This document shows positions 24,884 through 34,397 of a stretch of DNA of 64,000 nucleotides, piece after piece. Source of the stretch: Nitrospirota bacterium (lineage in GTDB: Bacteria; Nitrospirota; Thermodesulfovibrionia; Thermodesulfovibrionales; Dissulfurispiraceae). The position numbers were made by a program, and so were the translations under genes. The notes below the pieces were generated by a model that saw only the letters and a program-made list of their open reading frames with translations, did not search any database and was not told where the DNA came from. Positions within the stretch are counted from its first letter, which is position 1. Each line of letters opens with the position of its first letter. Location of the stretch: contig SCQE01000019.1 of NCBI GenBank assembly GCA_004321915.1, positions 16,629 to 80,628 of the forward strand, written 5' to 3'.

Positions 24884-25102
24884 ATGGAAAAAGAAGAAGT
24901 CAAGAAAAAGATCTACGAATTGGTAGAAAAGTCTACGGGAAAGAAAAAGCTGAAATCCAGCGATATCCAGAAGACCGTTTCTGCAGATGCCGGCATATCG
25001 AGGGACGAGGTAAAGGACGCGTTGAGAGATCTTGTTGACGAGGGAAAACTTATCTACACATATTTCGGCGGTAGCTTCGTAGAGATACCACCTCAGCAGT
25101 AA
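24884..25102 (+). CDS. dsrD: DsrD, winged-helix allosteric partner of DsrAB
   Basis: This 72-aa protein has the DsrD winged-helix pattern: EEVKKKIYELVEKSTGKKKLK, then a recognition helix (SRDEVKDALRDLVDEGKLIY) and a wing (TYFGGSFVEIP). DsrD stimulates sulfite reduction by DsrAB and is a marker of reductive rather than sulfur-oxidising Dsr systems. A GGGGTGCGAG site precedes the ATG. A terminator follows at 25120-25153, closing the dsrABD unit. Confidence 0.95.
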   Translation: MEKEEVKKKIYELVEKSTGKKKLKSSDIQKTVSADAGISRDEVKDALRDLVDEGKLIYTYFGGSFVEIPPQQ

Positions 25103-25119
25103 ATATTTAGCGCACATAG

Positions 25120-25153
25120 AAAGGCAGCTCTTCTGGAACGGGCTGCCTTTTTT
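25120..25153 (+). terminator. Rho-independent terminator of the dsrABD unit
   Basis: AAAGGCAGC pairs with GCTGCCTTT around a 13-nt loop, followed by a run of six Ts. Confidence 0.88.
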
Positions 25154-25192
25154 ATGCGCCGGCAAGGGACACATAAGGAGAGCGGCTCAAAT

Positions 25193-26701
25193 ATGCTTAC
25201 TCAAGGCGACATCATCTATTTTGTCATTACCGACAGGTTCTGTGACGGAGACCCTTCGAATAACTTCGATATCGACAAATCAAACCCCAACGCCTATCAC
25301 GGCGGCGATTTTGCGGGCATCGTTAAGAAAATTCCCTATTTTAAAAAGCTTGGGATTACCGCCCTTTGGATCACCCCTGTATATGTCAATATTCATCTTC
25401 AGGAGAAGGGGATGTGGGGTTATCACGGATACTGGCCGCTCGATTTTGAAAGAACAGATCCTCACCTGTTTTCAAAGCAGGACGGCGTTCCTGACGGAAG
25501 CAAGCAGCACTTGAAGCAACTGGTCGATGCCATGCATGAAAATGACATAAAGGTGATACTGGACATGGTCGTAAATCATACGGGCTATAATCACCCGGGG
25601 CTTAAAAGCGGGCCCGACACTCCGGTCAGGCCTTACTGGTACAATCAAGCGTGTCTTGAATCTGTCGAGGAGGGCCGGCTCATGGGCTTGCCCGATCTGG
25701 ATCAGGACAATATAGATGTTGTGGATTACTTCATCAATGTAATAATCGATTGGATCGAAGAGACCGGAATAGATTGTATACGCATGGACACCGCAAAACA
25801 TGTGGAAAGGGCGTTCTGGTACCACTTTAAGACTTATGTCAAAGGAAAGCATTCGAACATATCGCTTCTGGGAGAAGTGCTGGAATGGGACATAGACAGG
25901 ATTTCGGAATTTCAGAAGTATTATGCCTTCGATTTCCTTTTTGATTTCCCGCTGCAGCAAGCCATGACCGACGTTTTTATTAACGATAAAAGCCTTGTAA
26001 CATTCGCATACCCGCATCTGAGCAGCAGCGCGACCCTCGGGGTGCTGGACAAGGACACCCACTACACCAACCATAACCGCCTTGTGACCCTGCTCGACAA
26101 TCATGATTTGCCTAAACGGTTCATTTCGACCGCTATGGACAGGTTTAACGGAGACAGGGCGTATGCCGCAAAAATATATAAGCTTTCGCTGTCTTTTATG
26201 ATGACCACGAGGGGCGTGCCTCAGATATTTTACGGAAACGAAATAGCCCTCGAAGGGCACGGCGATCCGGACAACAGGCGAGACATGCCGTGGGATATCT
26301 TTGACGAGAACTTCGAGCCTAAAAAGGAATATTCTATAGAACTCGACATATTCAACCACACGAAAAAACTTATAGAAATAAGGCGCTGCAACGACTGCCT
26401 CTCGTACGGCTCGCTTATCACTCTTTATGTCGACAGTTTTATTTATGCCTATCTTCGTGAGTTCAGAGGCAATGTTGTAATAACCGTTATAAACAACGGA
26501 CACCAGCCCATGAATGTGCCGCTTACAATTGCTATCGATACGCATAGTGAGATAGCGCCTAGGATAAAGGGGTTGATGAAGGACAAAACCTTGGTAGACC
26601 TGTTCGATCCGTCCGGACCTAAAATACAGATTGCGGGCGGCGCATTCTCGATAAAACTCGCCGGGAAGACCGCAGGTATTTACGGACTTGCTGACAGGTA
26701 G
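25193..26701 (+). CDS. GH13 alpha-amylase family glycoside hydrolase
   Basis: This 502-aa cytosolic protein has no signal peptide. The four GH13 blocks are seen: region I DMVVNHTG, region II CIRMDTAKHV (nucleophile Asp), region III LLGEVLEWD (acid/base Glu) and region IV LLDNHDLPKR. The C-terminus is a small beta domain (FRGNVVITVINNGHQPMNVPL). The ATG at 25193 has AAGGAG upstream, soon after the dsrD terminator. It could act with the amylomaltase at 9274 in storage-glucan use. Exact specificity is not clear. Confidence 0.92.
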   Translation: MLTQGDIIYFVITDRFCDGDPSNNFDIDKSNPNAYHGGDFAGIVKKIPYFKKLGITALWITPVYVNIHLQEKGMWGYHGYWPLDFERTDPHLFSKQDGVPDGSKQHLKQLVDAMHENDIKVILDMVVNHTGYNHPGLKSGPDTPVRPYWYNQACLESVEEGRLMGLPDLDQDNIDVVDYFINVIIDWIEETGIDCIRMDTAKHVERAFWYHFKTYVKGKHSNISLLGEVLEWDIDRISEFQKYYAFDFLFDFPLQQAMTDVFINDKSLVTFAYPHLSSSATLGVLDKDTHYTNHNRLVTLLDNHDLPKRFISTAMDRFNGDRAYAAKIYKLSLSFMMTTRGVPQIFYGNEIALEGHGDPDNRRDMPWDIFDENFEPKKEYSIELDIFNHTKKLIEIRRCNDCLSYGSLITLYVDSFIYAYLREFRGNVVITVINNGHQPMNVPLTIAIDTHSEIAPRIKGLMKDKTLVDLFDPSGPKIQIAGGAFSIKLAGKTAGIYGLADR

Positions 26702-26729
26702 ACCAAGTTTTTGTTATATTTCCTGATAT

Positions 26730-27737
26730 ATGAATTATCCTAACGGTTATATTTCTGTAATGGGAGCAGGCAGCTGGGGCACAACCTTGGCCAAACTGCT
26801 TGCCGAAAAAGGCTACGACGTTACTATATGGGCTTATGAGCAGGAAATCGCCGACTCTATAAACGAGGAGAGGGTCAACAGCGTTTTTTTTCCGGACGTA
26901 GTTCTTCCTTATAATATCAAAGCGGTCACGGACCCGCTGAAGGCGGTTGCAAAGGCCCGCTATATTGTAAATGTCGTGCCTACGCAATATATAGGAAGCG
27001 TTTTTAACACAGCGGTTTCAGGGATGCGCGACGAGGCGATTATCATAAGCGCGTCCAAGGGCATCGAGATTTCGAGCCATATGACGCCGTCGATGATCCT
27101 GAAAAAACTTTTAGGCAAAAATATTTCGGTACTTTCAGGCCCGAGCTTTGCGGATGAGGTCATTCGCAAAAGGCCTACGGCCGTAACTTTAGGGACCGAA
27201 GATTCGAAGTCAGGCCTTCTTTTGCAGGAGATGTTCAATACCGACTATTTCCGGGTCTATACCCATGACGACACCATCGGGGTCGAGATCGGCGGTGCAT
27301 TGAAAAATGTCATTGCCATTGCCTCGGGGATATGCGACGGCTTAAGCTTGGGCCACAACGCCCGGGCCGCCCTGATAACGCGCGGATTGTCCGAACTCGC
27401 CCGTCTCGGTACTAGTATGGGGGCCAAGGAAAAGACCTTTGCCGGGCTTAGCGGGCTTGGCGACCTTGTCCTGACCTGCACCGGTTCTCTTTCGAGGAAT
27501 TATACGGTAGGGGTCAAGCTCGGGCAGGGGATGAAGCTTTCGGACATTACAGGGCAGGTCAAGACCATAGCCGAAGGCGTATCCACGACACGTTCGGCGT
27601 TTGAACTTTCCAAGACCCTTTCCATAGAGATGCCTATCACAGAACAGGTTTATTATGTGTTGTATGAAAACAAGCCGCCTGCCGAAGCGGTCAAAGAACT
27701 TATGAACCGCTCTCCCAAATCCGAATTCGATGGATAA
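26730..27737 (+). CDS. gpsA: Glycerol-3-phosphate dehydrogenase [NAD(P)+]
   Basis: This 335-aa enzyme makes sn-glycerol-3-phosphate from dihydroxyacetone phosphate for phospholipids. The N-terminal Rossmann motif is VMGAGSWGTTLAKLLAEKG; LSGPSFADEV and GGALKNVIAIASGICDGL mark the catalytic region with its Lys; the C-terminus has AGLSGLGDLVLTCTG. No clear ribosome site precedes the ATG. It overlaps larB by 8 bp. Confidence 0.96.
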   Translation: MNYPNGYISVMGAGSWGTTLAKLLAEKGYDVTIWAYEQEIADSINEERVNSVFFPDVVLPYNIKAVTDPLKAVAKARYIVNVVPTQYIGSVFNTAVSGMRDEAIIISASKGIEISSHMTPSMILKKLLGKNISVLSGPSFADEVIRKRPTAVTLGTEDSKSGLLLQEMFNTDYFRVYTHDDTIGVEIGGALKNVIAIASGICDGLSLGHNARAALITRGLSELARLGTSMGAKEKTFAGLSGLGDLVLTCTGSLSRNYTVGVKLGQGMKLSDITGQVKTIAEGVSTTRSAFELSKTLSIEMPITEQVYYVLYENKPPAEAVKELMNRSPKSEFDG

Positions 27738-28467
27738 AAAAAAACTCCGGCAGCTTCTTGCTAAAGTAAGCTCCGGAAAACTCCAAGTCGATGCAGCGCT
27801 CGAAAGCCTCAAGGACCTTCCCTTTGAAGACTTGGGCTTTGCAAAGGTCGACCATCACAGGGGTGTAAGAGACAGCATTCCGGAAGTGGTTTACGCAAGA
27901 GGCAAAAAGCCTAGGGATGTTATAGCAATCGCCCGCGCAATGTACAAAAAGTCAGGCAGGTTCTTGGTCACCAAGGCTTCGCGGTCAATATACGACGGTT
28001 TGAAAATCAAGGGGGCGCAATTTTATCCTGACTCCTGCCTTATAGAATGCGGAGAAAGCGACAGCAAAAAAGGGCTTGTGCTGGTTGTTTCGGCGGGCAC
28101 GTCGGACATTCCCGTGGCTGAAGAGGCGGCTGTAACCGCATCTTTTCTGGGAAGCAGGACAGAATTCATTTACGACATCGGGGTCGCCGGAATACATCGG
28201 TTGTTCGACAACAGGGACAAGCTGGCAAAGGCCCGCGTAATTATAGTTGTTGCAGGCATGGAAGGCGCTCTTCCCTCCGTTGTCGGAGGGGTCACGGAGA
28301 ACCCTGTAATTGCGGTGCCGACCTCGGTGGGATACGGGACGAGTTTCGGCGGACTCACCGCCTTATTTGCGATGCTCAATTCATGTGTGCCCGGAATTGC
28401 CGTTATGAATATCGACAACGGTTTCGGGGCCGGATGCCTTGCCCACAAGATAAATCTGTTGAAATAA
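27730..28467 (+). CDS. larB: Nickel-pincer cofactor biosynthesis protein LarB
   Basis: This 245-aa protein carboxylates and hydrolyses nicotinic acid adenine dinucleotide in nickel-pincer nucleotide synthesis. Its C-terminal two thirds are PurE-like: VVSAGTSDIPVAEEAA, YDIGVAGIHR, VVAGMEGALPSVVGG, and VPTSVGYGTSFGGL. The N-terminus (RQLLAKVSSGKL; DLGFAKVDHHR) is LarB-specific. larC and larE are not in the window. Its start overlaps gpsA. Confidence 0.93.
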   Translation: MDKKKLRQLLAKVSSGKLQVDAALESLKDLPFEDLGFAKVDHHRGVRDSIPEVVYARGKKPRDVIAIARAMYKKSGRFLVTKASRSIYDGLKIKGAQFYPDSCLIECGESDSKKGLVLVVSAGTSDIPVAEEAAVTASFLGSRTEFIYDIGVAGIHRLFDNRDKLAKARVIIVVAGMEGALPSVVGGVTENPVIAVPTSVGYGTSFGGLTALFAMLNSCVPGIAVMNIDNGFGAGCLAHKINLLK

Positions 28468-28471
28468 TTTT

Positions 28472-28488
28472 CTGAACCGACGGTTCAG
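28472..28488. terminator. Weak hairpin between convergent larB and the zinc-ribbon gene
   Basis: CTGAACCG-A-CGGTTCAG is a perfect 17-bp palindrome located between two convergent stops. No T-run follows on either strand, so termination is only suggested. Confidence 0.35.
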
Positions 28489-28499
28489 CAGGCTGAAGC

Positions 28500-28709
28500 T
28501 CAGCCGCCGCCAAAGCCCGGCATGCCTCCTGAGGGGCTGAAAGCCGGTCCGCCGCTTCCAACAGAACAGCAGCTGAATGTCGAAAGCATCTTTTTTACCT
28601 TTGCGTTCCCGCATTTAGGGCACTTGGTTTCGCCCTCTTTTGTGTTTATGCTCTGCAAAACCGAAAAGGTCTCGCGGCATTTTTCGCAGTTGTATTCGTA
28701 TATAGGCAT
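28500..28709 (-). CDS. FmdB-family zinc-ribbon protein
   Basis: This 69-aa protein starts with MPIYEYNCEKC and has CPKCGNAKVKKML, the two Cys pairs of the FmdB/CxxC-CxxC zinc ribbon. It ends in a Gly/Pro/Ser-rich tail. GGAGG lies nine bases before the chosen ATG at 28709; an in-frame TTG two codons earlier is less likely. The family is described as putative regulatory protein, but its function is unknown. Confidence 0.88.
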   Translation of the reverse strand: MPIYEYNCEKCRETFSVLQSINTKEGETKCPKCGNAKVKKMLSTFSCCSVGSGGPAFSPSGGMPGFGGG

Positions 28710-28898
28710 TCTCAATTCCTCCTTTGGATATGCTGAAACAGTCTATATTTTTATAATCGTACACCCGGAAATTCTTAGAGCGTCTAACAAAACTCGATGC
28801 AGTTTGTCTCATACTCCAGCCTCCTGCCATTCGTGCAAACGCCTCCGGCACGACATTCCAGAGCCACATCCCATTTCCGGCTTTTTAACCTTAATATT

Positions 28899-29777
28899 TT
28901 ACGCGGTCAATATCCCCAAAATCTCTCTGTATCTTGCGGCGGTCTTTTGCACGATGTCGTCCGGAAGTTCCGGCCCCGGATATGTCTGGTTCCAATCCAG
29001 TGTCAGAAGGTAGTCTCTCACGATCTGCTTGTCGAAGCTGTCCTGCCCCTTGCCCGGCTGGTAATCCTTTGCGGACCAGAAGCGTGAAGAGTCGGGGGTC
29101 AGCACCTCGTCGATAAGTATCAACCTATCTTGATGCAGGCCGAACTCCATCTTTGTATCCGCAATGATGATGCCTTTCTTTTCGGCCATCTCTCGGGCTT
29201 TTTTGTATACGGCTATTGTCGTGTCGCGCAAGAAAGCGGCTTTGTCCTCTCCTACTATCTTTGCCATTTCATCAAAAGAGATGTTTATGTCATGCCCCTC
29301 GTCGGCTTTGGTGCTAGGCGTGAATATCGGTTCATCAAGACGGGATGATTCGACAAGCCCGGCAGGAAGCTTAATGCCGCAGACCGTGCCGTCTTTCTTG
29401 TATTCTTTCCAGCCTGATCCCGAAAGGTATCCTCTTACAATGCACTCAACAGGCATCGGCGCAGCTTTTTTTACGAGCATGCTCCTGCCCTCAAGGATAG
29501 CTGCGTATTTGTGAAGGGTCTGCGGATAGTCTTTGACTTCAGTAGCAACAATATGGTTTTCGATTATGTCTTTCATCCGGTCGAACCAGAAGACCGATAT
29601 CTGCGTCAGCATTCTGCCTTTGTCCGGAATGCCGTTCGGCAGCACAACATCAAAGGCCGAAACCCTGTCTGTCGCTATTATTAGAAAGCAGTCTTCAACT
29701 TCATATACATCGCGCACCTTCCCTCGGCGCAGGAACTTTACGTCAGAAAGTTTTGTTTCAAGCACTATGCCCGGCAT
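28899..29777 (-). CDS. purC: SAICAR synthetase
   Basis: This 292-aa enzyme ligates aspartate to CAIR with ATP in purine synthesis. Diagnostic motifs are [11 protein letters not shown] at the N-terminus, [31 protein letters not shown] and [14 protein letters not shown]. The start at 29777 overlaps the end of the P-type ATPase gene by 20 bp. purE, which makes its substrate, is 3 kb upstream on the same strand. Confidence 0.96.
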   Translation of the reverse strand: MPGIVLETKLSDVKFLRRGKVRDVYEVEDCFLIIATDRVSAFDVVLPNGIPDKGRMLTQISVFWFDRMKDIIENHIVATEVKDYPQTLHKYAAILEGRSMLVKKAAPMPVECIVRGYLSGSGWKEYKKDGTVCGIKLPAGLVESSRLDEPIFTPSTKADEGHDINISFDEMAKIVGEDKAAFLRDTTIAVYKKAREMAEKKGIIIADTKMEFGLHQDRLILIDEVLTPDSSRFWSAKDYQPGKGQDSFDKQIVRDYLLTLDWNQTYPGPELPDDIVQKTAARYREILGILTA

Positions 29778-32493
29778 ATCTTCTCCTCCATAACTTTTCG
29801 ATTTCCACTGCAAAGAATACCACAGACGATGCGACGAGTGTAAACAGCAATTCATTGAAAGTCAGTGGTACTGTCTTGAATATTGGATTTAAAGCCGGTA
29901 CATATACCACGCATATCTGAAGAACAAAGGTAAAAATTACAGCCACTAACATTGTTTTTATCTTCTTAGGCGGTATGCTGAAAAAAGACTGCTTTTCAGA
30001 TGTGAGGGCAAGAGCAGCGCCAAGCTCTGCCAAACACATAAAGGTAAAAAGCATGGTTTGCCACTTTGTATTCATGCCTATGTTCAGTGCGCCTGCCTGA
30101 AGCACTATCCCAACACCGGCAAGCAGGAACCCTATCCACAATATTCCCCTTACCATTCCGGCAGTAAGAATGCCCTCCCGCGGATCTTTAGGAGGTCTGC
30201 TCATAATGTCATGTTCGGCAGGCCCTACTGCAAAAGCAAGGCTCGGAAGTCCGTCAGTGACGAGATTGAGCCAAAGCATATGGATCGGCAACAGCGGTAT
30301 GGGCAAATGAAAAAGCGGGGCAAAAAACAGGAGCATAATCTCTCCCGAGTTTGTAGAAAGGATATACCGGATCATTTTGGTTATTCCGTCAAATATTCTT
30401 CTGCCTTCCTTTACTGCTTTTACAATGGTAGCGAAGTTGTCATCAAGAAGCACCATATGGGAAGCTTGTTTGGAGACATCCGTGCCGGTAATCCCCATGG
30501 CTATGCCGATGTCAGACCGTTTAAGGGCCGGAGCGTCATTTACGCCGTCGCCTGTCATAGCAGTAAACTGTTCTCTGTCCTGAAGGGCCTTTATTATTTT
30601 TAGTTTCTGTTCAGGCGCGACCCTTGCGTAAACTTTTATTTTTTCGACGCGGGTTTCGAATTCGCTCAGCGGAAGTTGTTCGAGTTCTCTGCCTGTGATA
30701 ACCGAATCCGCGCCGTCCGATTCTTCGAGAATTCCGAGCCGTTTAGCTATTGCGGCGGCTGTAAGCGGATGGTCGCCTGTGATCATTACAGGCTTGATCC
30801 CTGCGCTCTTGCAGAGCCTCACAGCCTCTTTTGCCTCTTCTCTCGGAGGATCCATAATTCCTGCAAGCCCGATTATTGTAAGGTTCTTCTCGCAATCCTC
30901 CGGAGAAAGTTTTGCAGGCATTTCATCCCAATGTCTCATGGCGACGCAGATGACTCTCAAGCCGTCCGCAGCCATTCTGTCGCTCTCTTCGGTCAGTGCT
31001 TTTTTATCTATCGGTTCTGTTCCGTTTTCGGACAGCAGATAATCCGCTTTTTCTATAAGGTTCTCGAACGCGCCTTTGGTGAAAGACAGGTAAGAAGTAT
31101 TAAGTGGGAAGAGAGAGGGAGGAAAAATTTTATTCCCCGTAGCTTCTGGCCTTTCATTTTTTACTTCCCACCTCGCACTTGTTACTTCTAACTTATGAAA
31201 CGTCGTCATGCATTTTCTGTCAGAATCGAACGGTATTTCGGCTGTGCGCGGCATCTCTTTTTCTAAAGCACGTCTATCGAATCCGCTGTTTTTTGCTAAC
31301 TCGTACAGGGCGATTTCTGTTGGGTCTCCAAGCGTTTCGCCCGAGGGGTTAATTTGCACATCGTTGTTCAAAGCGAAGGCTGTATAAAAACAGGCGATAG
31401 GCGACAGGCCGGAGGCATCGGTTTTTTCCGTTGACTGTTTACTGTCGACTGCCGACTGCCGACCGGCTATCCATGTTTCTTCGACAGCCATTTTGTTCAT
31501 AGTAAGAGTGCCTGTTTTATCCGAGCATATAAAAGTTACAGACCCCAGCGTTTCTATCGCCGGAAGTTTTCTTATAAGGGCGTTTTGCTTGACCATCTTT
31601 TTTGCCCCGAGGGCAAGGGAAATAGTTACAACTGCCGGCAATGCCTCCGGTATGGCAGCAACTATAAGGGTTAATGCCGTCATAAACATAACCAGAGGCT
31701 GTTCGCCCCGAAGAGTGCCAACGGCAAAAAGAAGTCCACATATGGCGATTACTGCTACCGAGAGCTTCTGGCCGAAGATTGTAAGCCTTTTCTGTAAAGG
31801 AGTTTTTGTCTCTTCTTCATCTTGAAGCATGCCCGCTATTTTGCCGAGTTCGGTCTGCATTCCGGTTGCGGTTACAATGCCCGCGCCTCTGCCGTAAACG
31901 ACGCTTGTGCCTTTGTATGCGGTGTTCTTCCTGTCTCCGAGAGGTATATCAGCATCTTTCAGATGATGTGTGTGCTTTTCAACCGCTTCCGATTCTCCTG
32001 TGAGAGCGGCTTCCTGAATCTTTAACTGTGCGGTTTCAATAATACGCAGGTCCGCAGGCACAATCCTCCCTGCTTCCAGAATAACTATGTCTCCCGGAAC
32101 CAGATCCGAAGCAGGCAACGGTGTCGGGTGGCTGTTTCTTAGAACAACAGCGGAAGCTGCCGACATTTTTTTAAGAGCGGCAACAGCCTTTTCTGCCCGG
32201 TATTCCTGAACGGAACCTATAACCGCGTTGAGGACTACGATAATAATTATCGCAATGGTGTCCGAAGGTTCGCCTATAATTCCCGAGATTATCGCTGCGG
32301 CGATAAGCACAAGTATCATAAAGTCCTTGAACTGATCAAAGAACATCGAGAGAGCTGTTTTCCGTGCCTTTTCTTTAAGTTCGTTGGCGCCGTATCGTTC
32401 AAGTCTTTTCTGAGCTTCGTCCGATGAAAGGCCGCGTAAGGAACTGTTCAGCGACGAAAGAGTGTCAGCAATATTTTTTTGATGCCATAGCAT
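29758..32493 (-). CDS. Cation-transporting P2-type ATPase (Ca2+/Mn2+ type)
   Basis: This 911-aa inner-membrane pump has an N-terminal cation ATPase domain, LTGES (165-168), the M4 motif IPEALP (281-286, as in Ca2+/Mn2+ pumps), the phosphorylation site DKTGTLT (D325), [14 protein letters not shown] and [14 protein letters not shown], then a C-terminal helical domain. Two stretches, residues about 344-357 and 435-470, look unlike family sequence and are encoded by short-repeat DNA inserted in frame. The ATG at 32493 has AAGGA upstream. It may export Mn2+, since the operon upstream starts with an Mn2+ riboswitch, but a hairpin lies between; the substrate is inference. Confidence 0.93.
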   Translation of the reverse strand: MLWHQKNIADTLSSLNSSLRGLSSDEAQKRLERYGANELKEKARKTALSMFFDQFKDFMILVLIAAAIISGIIGEPSDTIAIIIIVVLNAVIGSVQEYRAEKAVAALKKMSAASAVVLRNSHPTPLPASDLVPGDIVILEAGRIVPADLRIIETAQLKIQEAALTGESEAVEKHTHHLKDADIPLGDRKNTAYKGTSVVYGRGAGIVTATGMQTELGKIAGMLQDEEETKTPLQKRLTIFGQKLSVAVIAICGLLFAVGTLRGEQPLVMFMTALTLIVAAIPEALPAVVTISLALGAKKMVKQNALIRKLPAIETLGSVTFICSDKTGTLTMNKMAVEETWIAGRQSAVDSKQSTEKTDASGLSPIACFYTAFALNNDVQINPSGETLGDPTEIALYELAKNSGFDRRALEKEMPRTAEIPFDSDRKCMTTFHKLEVTSARWEVKNERPEATGNKIFPPSLFPLNTSYLSFTKGAFENLIEKADYLLSENGTEPIDKKALTEESDRMAADGLRVICVAMRHWDEMPAKLSPEDCEKNLTIIGLAGIMDPPREEAKEAVRLCKSAGIKPVMITGDHPLTAAAIAKRLGILEESDGADSVITGRELEQLPLSEFETRVEKIKVYARVAPEQKLKIIKALQDREQFTAMTGDGVNDAPALKRSDIGIAMGITGTDVSKQASHMVLLDDNFATIVKAVKEGRRIFDGITKMIRYILSTNSGEIMLLFFAPLFHLPIPLLPIHMLWLNLVTDGLPSLAFAVGPAEHDIMSRPPKDPREGILTAGMVRGILWIGFLLAGVGIVLQAGALNIGMNTKWQTMLFTFMCLAELGAALALTSEKQSFFSIPPKKIKTMLVAVIFTFVLQICVVYVPALNPIFKTVPLTFNELLFTLVASSVVFFAVEIEKLWRRRYAGHSA
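31084..31191. repeat. Repeat-like in-frame insertion 2 in the P-type ATPase gene
   Basis: This 108-bp (36-codon) stretch encodes residues 435-470, breaking the family sequence between TTFHK and FTKGAFE. Its ends are imperfect inverted repeats (AAGAAGTATTAAGTGGGAAG against CTTCCCACCTCGCACTTGTT-like sequence), and its composition is unlike flanking codons. Confidence 0.6.
31423..31464. repeat. Repeat-like in-frame insertion 1 in the P-type ATPase gene
   Basis: A 42-bp stretch of near-tandem GACTGCC/GACTGTY units (for example GACTGCCGACTGCCGAC at 31447-31463) encodes residues 344-357, just after [11 protein letters not shown]. It is in frame and leaves the gene open. Confidence 0.65.
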
Positions 32494-32522
32494 TATAGGT
32501 CCTTAATAGATGGGAATAAAGT

Positions 32523-32547
32523 AAGGGGCAGACAATCTGCCCCTTTT
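32523..32547 (-). terminator. Hairpin terminator after the zinc-ribbon gene
   Basis: AAGGGGCAGA and TCTGCCCCTT form a perfect 10-bp stem with a 3-nt loop, between the zinc-ribbon stop (32573) and the ATPase start (32493). On the minus strand a T-containing stretch follows; on the plus strand TTTT follows. It may partly or fully separate the ATPase from the riboswitch operon. Confidence 0.55.
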
Positions 32548-32572
32548 AAATTGAATACAAAACTTATAACGG

Positions 32573-32872
32573 TTATTTTTTGAAAACGCTGAAAAGTTTG
32601 TCCATGCCCGATTTTTCGAGCTTTGCAACGGCCTCGAGTTCGCCCGCATCCAGCCAGACACCGTCGCAGGAGGAGCATTTGTCAATCTGGATTTTTTTGT
32701 AGTCTATCTCTATAAGTTCCATGCCGCATTTAGGGCATCTCATGTGATGGAGTTCTTTCAGTTTTTTCTTTTCTTCTTTTGCAAGGTGCTTATGTTTTTC
32801 GTCCTCGATTTTTTTTAGCCTCGCAAATTCCTGTCGGGCAATGAATTCTTCTTCTTTTTCTGTAGGTCTCAT
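32573..32872 (-). CDS. TFIIB-type zinc-ribbon protein
   Basis: This 99-aa protein begins with a charged coiled-coil helix (about residues 3-42, rich in Glu/Lys). A zinc ribbon follows: [13 protein letters not shown] then [19 protein letters not shown], the zf-TFIIB pattern. GGAGGG precedes the ATG. It lies 14 bp after purE in the htpX-purE unit. The function is unknown; such proteins are often found near membrane or metal-stress genes. Confidence 0.85.
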   Translation of the reverse strand: MRPTEKEEEFIARQEFARLKKIEDEKHKHLAKEEKKKLKELHHMRCPKCGMELIEIDYKKIQIDKCSSCDGVWLDAGELEAVAKLEKSGMDKLFSVFKK

Positions 32873-32886
32873 TTTGAACCCTCCGT

Positions 32887-33378
32887 TTATGATTTTTTCA
32901 GTTTTTCGGATTTATTTACTAAGCTTTGTCTTGTCTTTTCCCTGAATTTCTCAAGCTTCTCCTCTATCCGGGGATGTTTAATCGAAAGGATCGAACATGC
33001 AAGATACGCGGCGTTTTTCGCTCCGTCAATCGCTACGGTTGCAACCGGTATTCCCGGAGGCATCTGCACGGTTGAATACAAAGCATCGACACCGCTTAGA
33101 GGGCCCGATTTCAGGGGTACTCCGATTACGGGCAGTGTTGTGTGCGAAGCTACAACGCCGGCAAGATGAGCGGCCATGCCGGCGCCTGCGATTATTACTT
33201 CTATTCCGCGTTCTCTTGCGGTCTTTGCGTATTGTGCCGTTTTGTCGGGCAGCCTGTGGGCCGAACAGATATCGATTTCGAAGCCAACACCCATTTCTTT
33301 CAAAACCTCCGCGGCCTTTTCCATAACAGGCAGATCGCTGTCGCTTCCCATGAGTATTCCGACAAGAGGTTTGGCCAT
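32887..33378 (-). CDS. purE: N5-carboxyaminoimidazole ribonucleotide mutase
   Basis: This 163-aa enzyme converts N5-CAIR to CAIR. Motifs are [52 protein letters not shown] and [30 protein letters not shown], typical of class I PurE. It starts 2 bp after the htpX stop, so it is translated together with htpX under the riboswitch. No purK is seen in the window. Confidence 0.96.
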   Translation of the reverse strand: MAKPLVGILMGSDSDLPVMEKAAEVLKEMGVGFEIDICSAHRLPDKTAQYAKTARERGIEVIIAGAGMAAHLAGVVASHTTLPVIGVPLKSGPLSGVDALYSTVQMPPGIPVATVAIDGAKNAAYLACSILSIKHPRIEEKLEKFREKTRQSLVNKSEKLKKS

Positions 33379-33380
33379 CG

Positions 33381-34232
33381 TTATGCCCCCATCCTCATCG
33401 CTTCAAGCCTTGCGACCCTTTCTTCGATAGGCGGATGCGTGCTGAAGAGCTTGAGTATGCCGCCGCCTGTCAAAGGGTTTACTATGAACATATGAGAAGT
33501 TGCAGGATTTGCGTCCAGCGGTATTCTCTGCGATGCCATTTCAAGTTTTTTCAGGGCATTTGCAAGGTGCCTCGGATTGCCGCAGATCTTTGCTCCGCCC
33601 GCATCCGCGCCGTATTCCCTCGCCCTCGATATCGCCATCTGTACGAGCATTGCGGCTATCGGGCCTACTATCATCATTACGATTGCGGCTATCGGATTGC
33701 TGCTCCCTTCATCGTCGTCGCTTCTGCCGCCGCCGAATATCGCCGCCCACTGCGCCATCTGCGCTATGTAACTTATCGCTCCTGCGATAGTCGCGGCTAT
33801 CGTGCTGACAAGGATGTCCCTGTTTTTGATATGCGCTAACTCGTGGGCGATGACGCCTTCAAGCTCTTCACGGCTTAACAGCCTCATAATGCCCGTGGTC
33901 ACGGCAACTGTTCCGTGCTCGGGATTCCTGCCGGTCGCAAAGGCGTTGGGCTGGTCCTCCTCCATTATACAGACGCGAGGCATAGGCAGCTGCGCCCTGT
34001 GGCTGAGGCTTCTTACCATCGAATAAAGCTCCGGAGCTTCAGACTCGCTCACCTCTCTTGCCCCGTACATCTTCAGCACGATTTTATCGCTGAACCAGTA
34101 CGAGATAAAATTCATGCCGAAGGCCATTATTAAAGCGAAAGTCATACCGGTTTTCCCGCCGAGCGCCGCGCCTACAAGCACGAGCATTAACGTAAGCGTT
34201 ACCATTAAGGCCATTGTTTTGATCCCGTTCAT
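33381..34232 (-). CDS. htpX: Membrane zinc metalloprotease HtpX
   Basis: This 283-aa protein has two N-terminal membrane helices ([37 protein letters not shown]). The zinc motif [10 protein letters not shown] comes after VIAHELAH, and a third helix pair sits at about 145-195. It degrades misfolded inner-membrane proteins together with FtsH. The ATG at 34232 fits GGAGG spacing better than the GTG at 34238. It is the first gene behind a yybP-ykoY riboswitch and terminator, so expression should depend on Mn2+. Confidence 0.95.
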   Translation of the reverse strand: MNGIKTMALMVTLTLMLVLVGAALGGKTGMTFALIMAFGMNFISYWFSDKIVLKMYGAREVSESEAPELYSMVRSLSHRAQLPMPRVCIMEEDQPNAFATGRNPEHGTVAVTTGIMRLLSREELEGVIAHELAHIKNRDILVSTIAATIAGAISYIAQMAQWAAIFGGGRSDDDEGSSNPIAAIVMMIVGPIAAMLVQMAISRAREYGADAGGAKICGNPRHLANALKKLEMASQRIPLDANPATSHMFIVNPLTGGGILKLFSTHPPIEERVARLEAMRMGA

Positions 34233-34257
34233 TTTCACTACCTCCTTTTTCCTAAAT

Positions 34258-34300
34258 CAAAAAGACCTTTACCGCAATTATCTTGGTGCGGTAAAGGTCT
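34258..34300 (-). terminator. Riboswitch expression-platform terminator upstream of htpX
   Basis: On the minus strand a perfect 14-bp stem (AGACCTTTACCGCA and its complement) closes a 10-nt loop and is followed by TTTTTGATTT. The 5' arm contains CCUUUAC, which is also the 3' strand of the aptamer P1 stem, so terminator and aptamer are mutually exclusive. Confidence 0.9.
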
Positions 34301-34386
34301 CGCTTGTTAGTTTTCAACTAACCGATGGTACCGGCCGGTTTTCCAGCGTGCTGACGATATCCATCGATTCAGCTACTCCCCTCTAC
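34291..34386 (-). promoter_or_regulatory. yybP-ykoY (Mn2+) riboswitch aptamer
   Basis: Read on the minus strand, the leader has the family's conserved GGGGAGUAGC (34381-34372) and, at its 3' end, CAAGCGAGACCUUUAC. P1 pairs GUAGAGG (34386-34380) with CCUUUAC (34297-34291), seven base pairs including one GU. An internal stem CGAUGG/CCAUCG and a hairpin GUUAGUU-GAA-AACUAAC complete the fold. Binding of Mn2+ would hold P1 and free the message from the terminator, an ON switch as known for the class. Confidence 0.85.
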
Positions 34387-34397
34387 TTATTATTTAA

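Noticed and set aside
25472..26545. 357-codon open frame antisense to the GH13 gene
   Set aside because: Shadow of a conserved gene; the translated sequence has no recognisable domain.
31447..31463. GACTGCC tandem units considered as a CRISPR-like array
   Set aside because: The repeat is 7 bp with no unique spacers and lies inside a coding frame.
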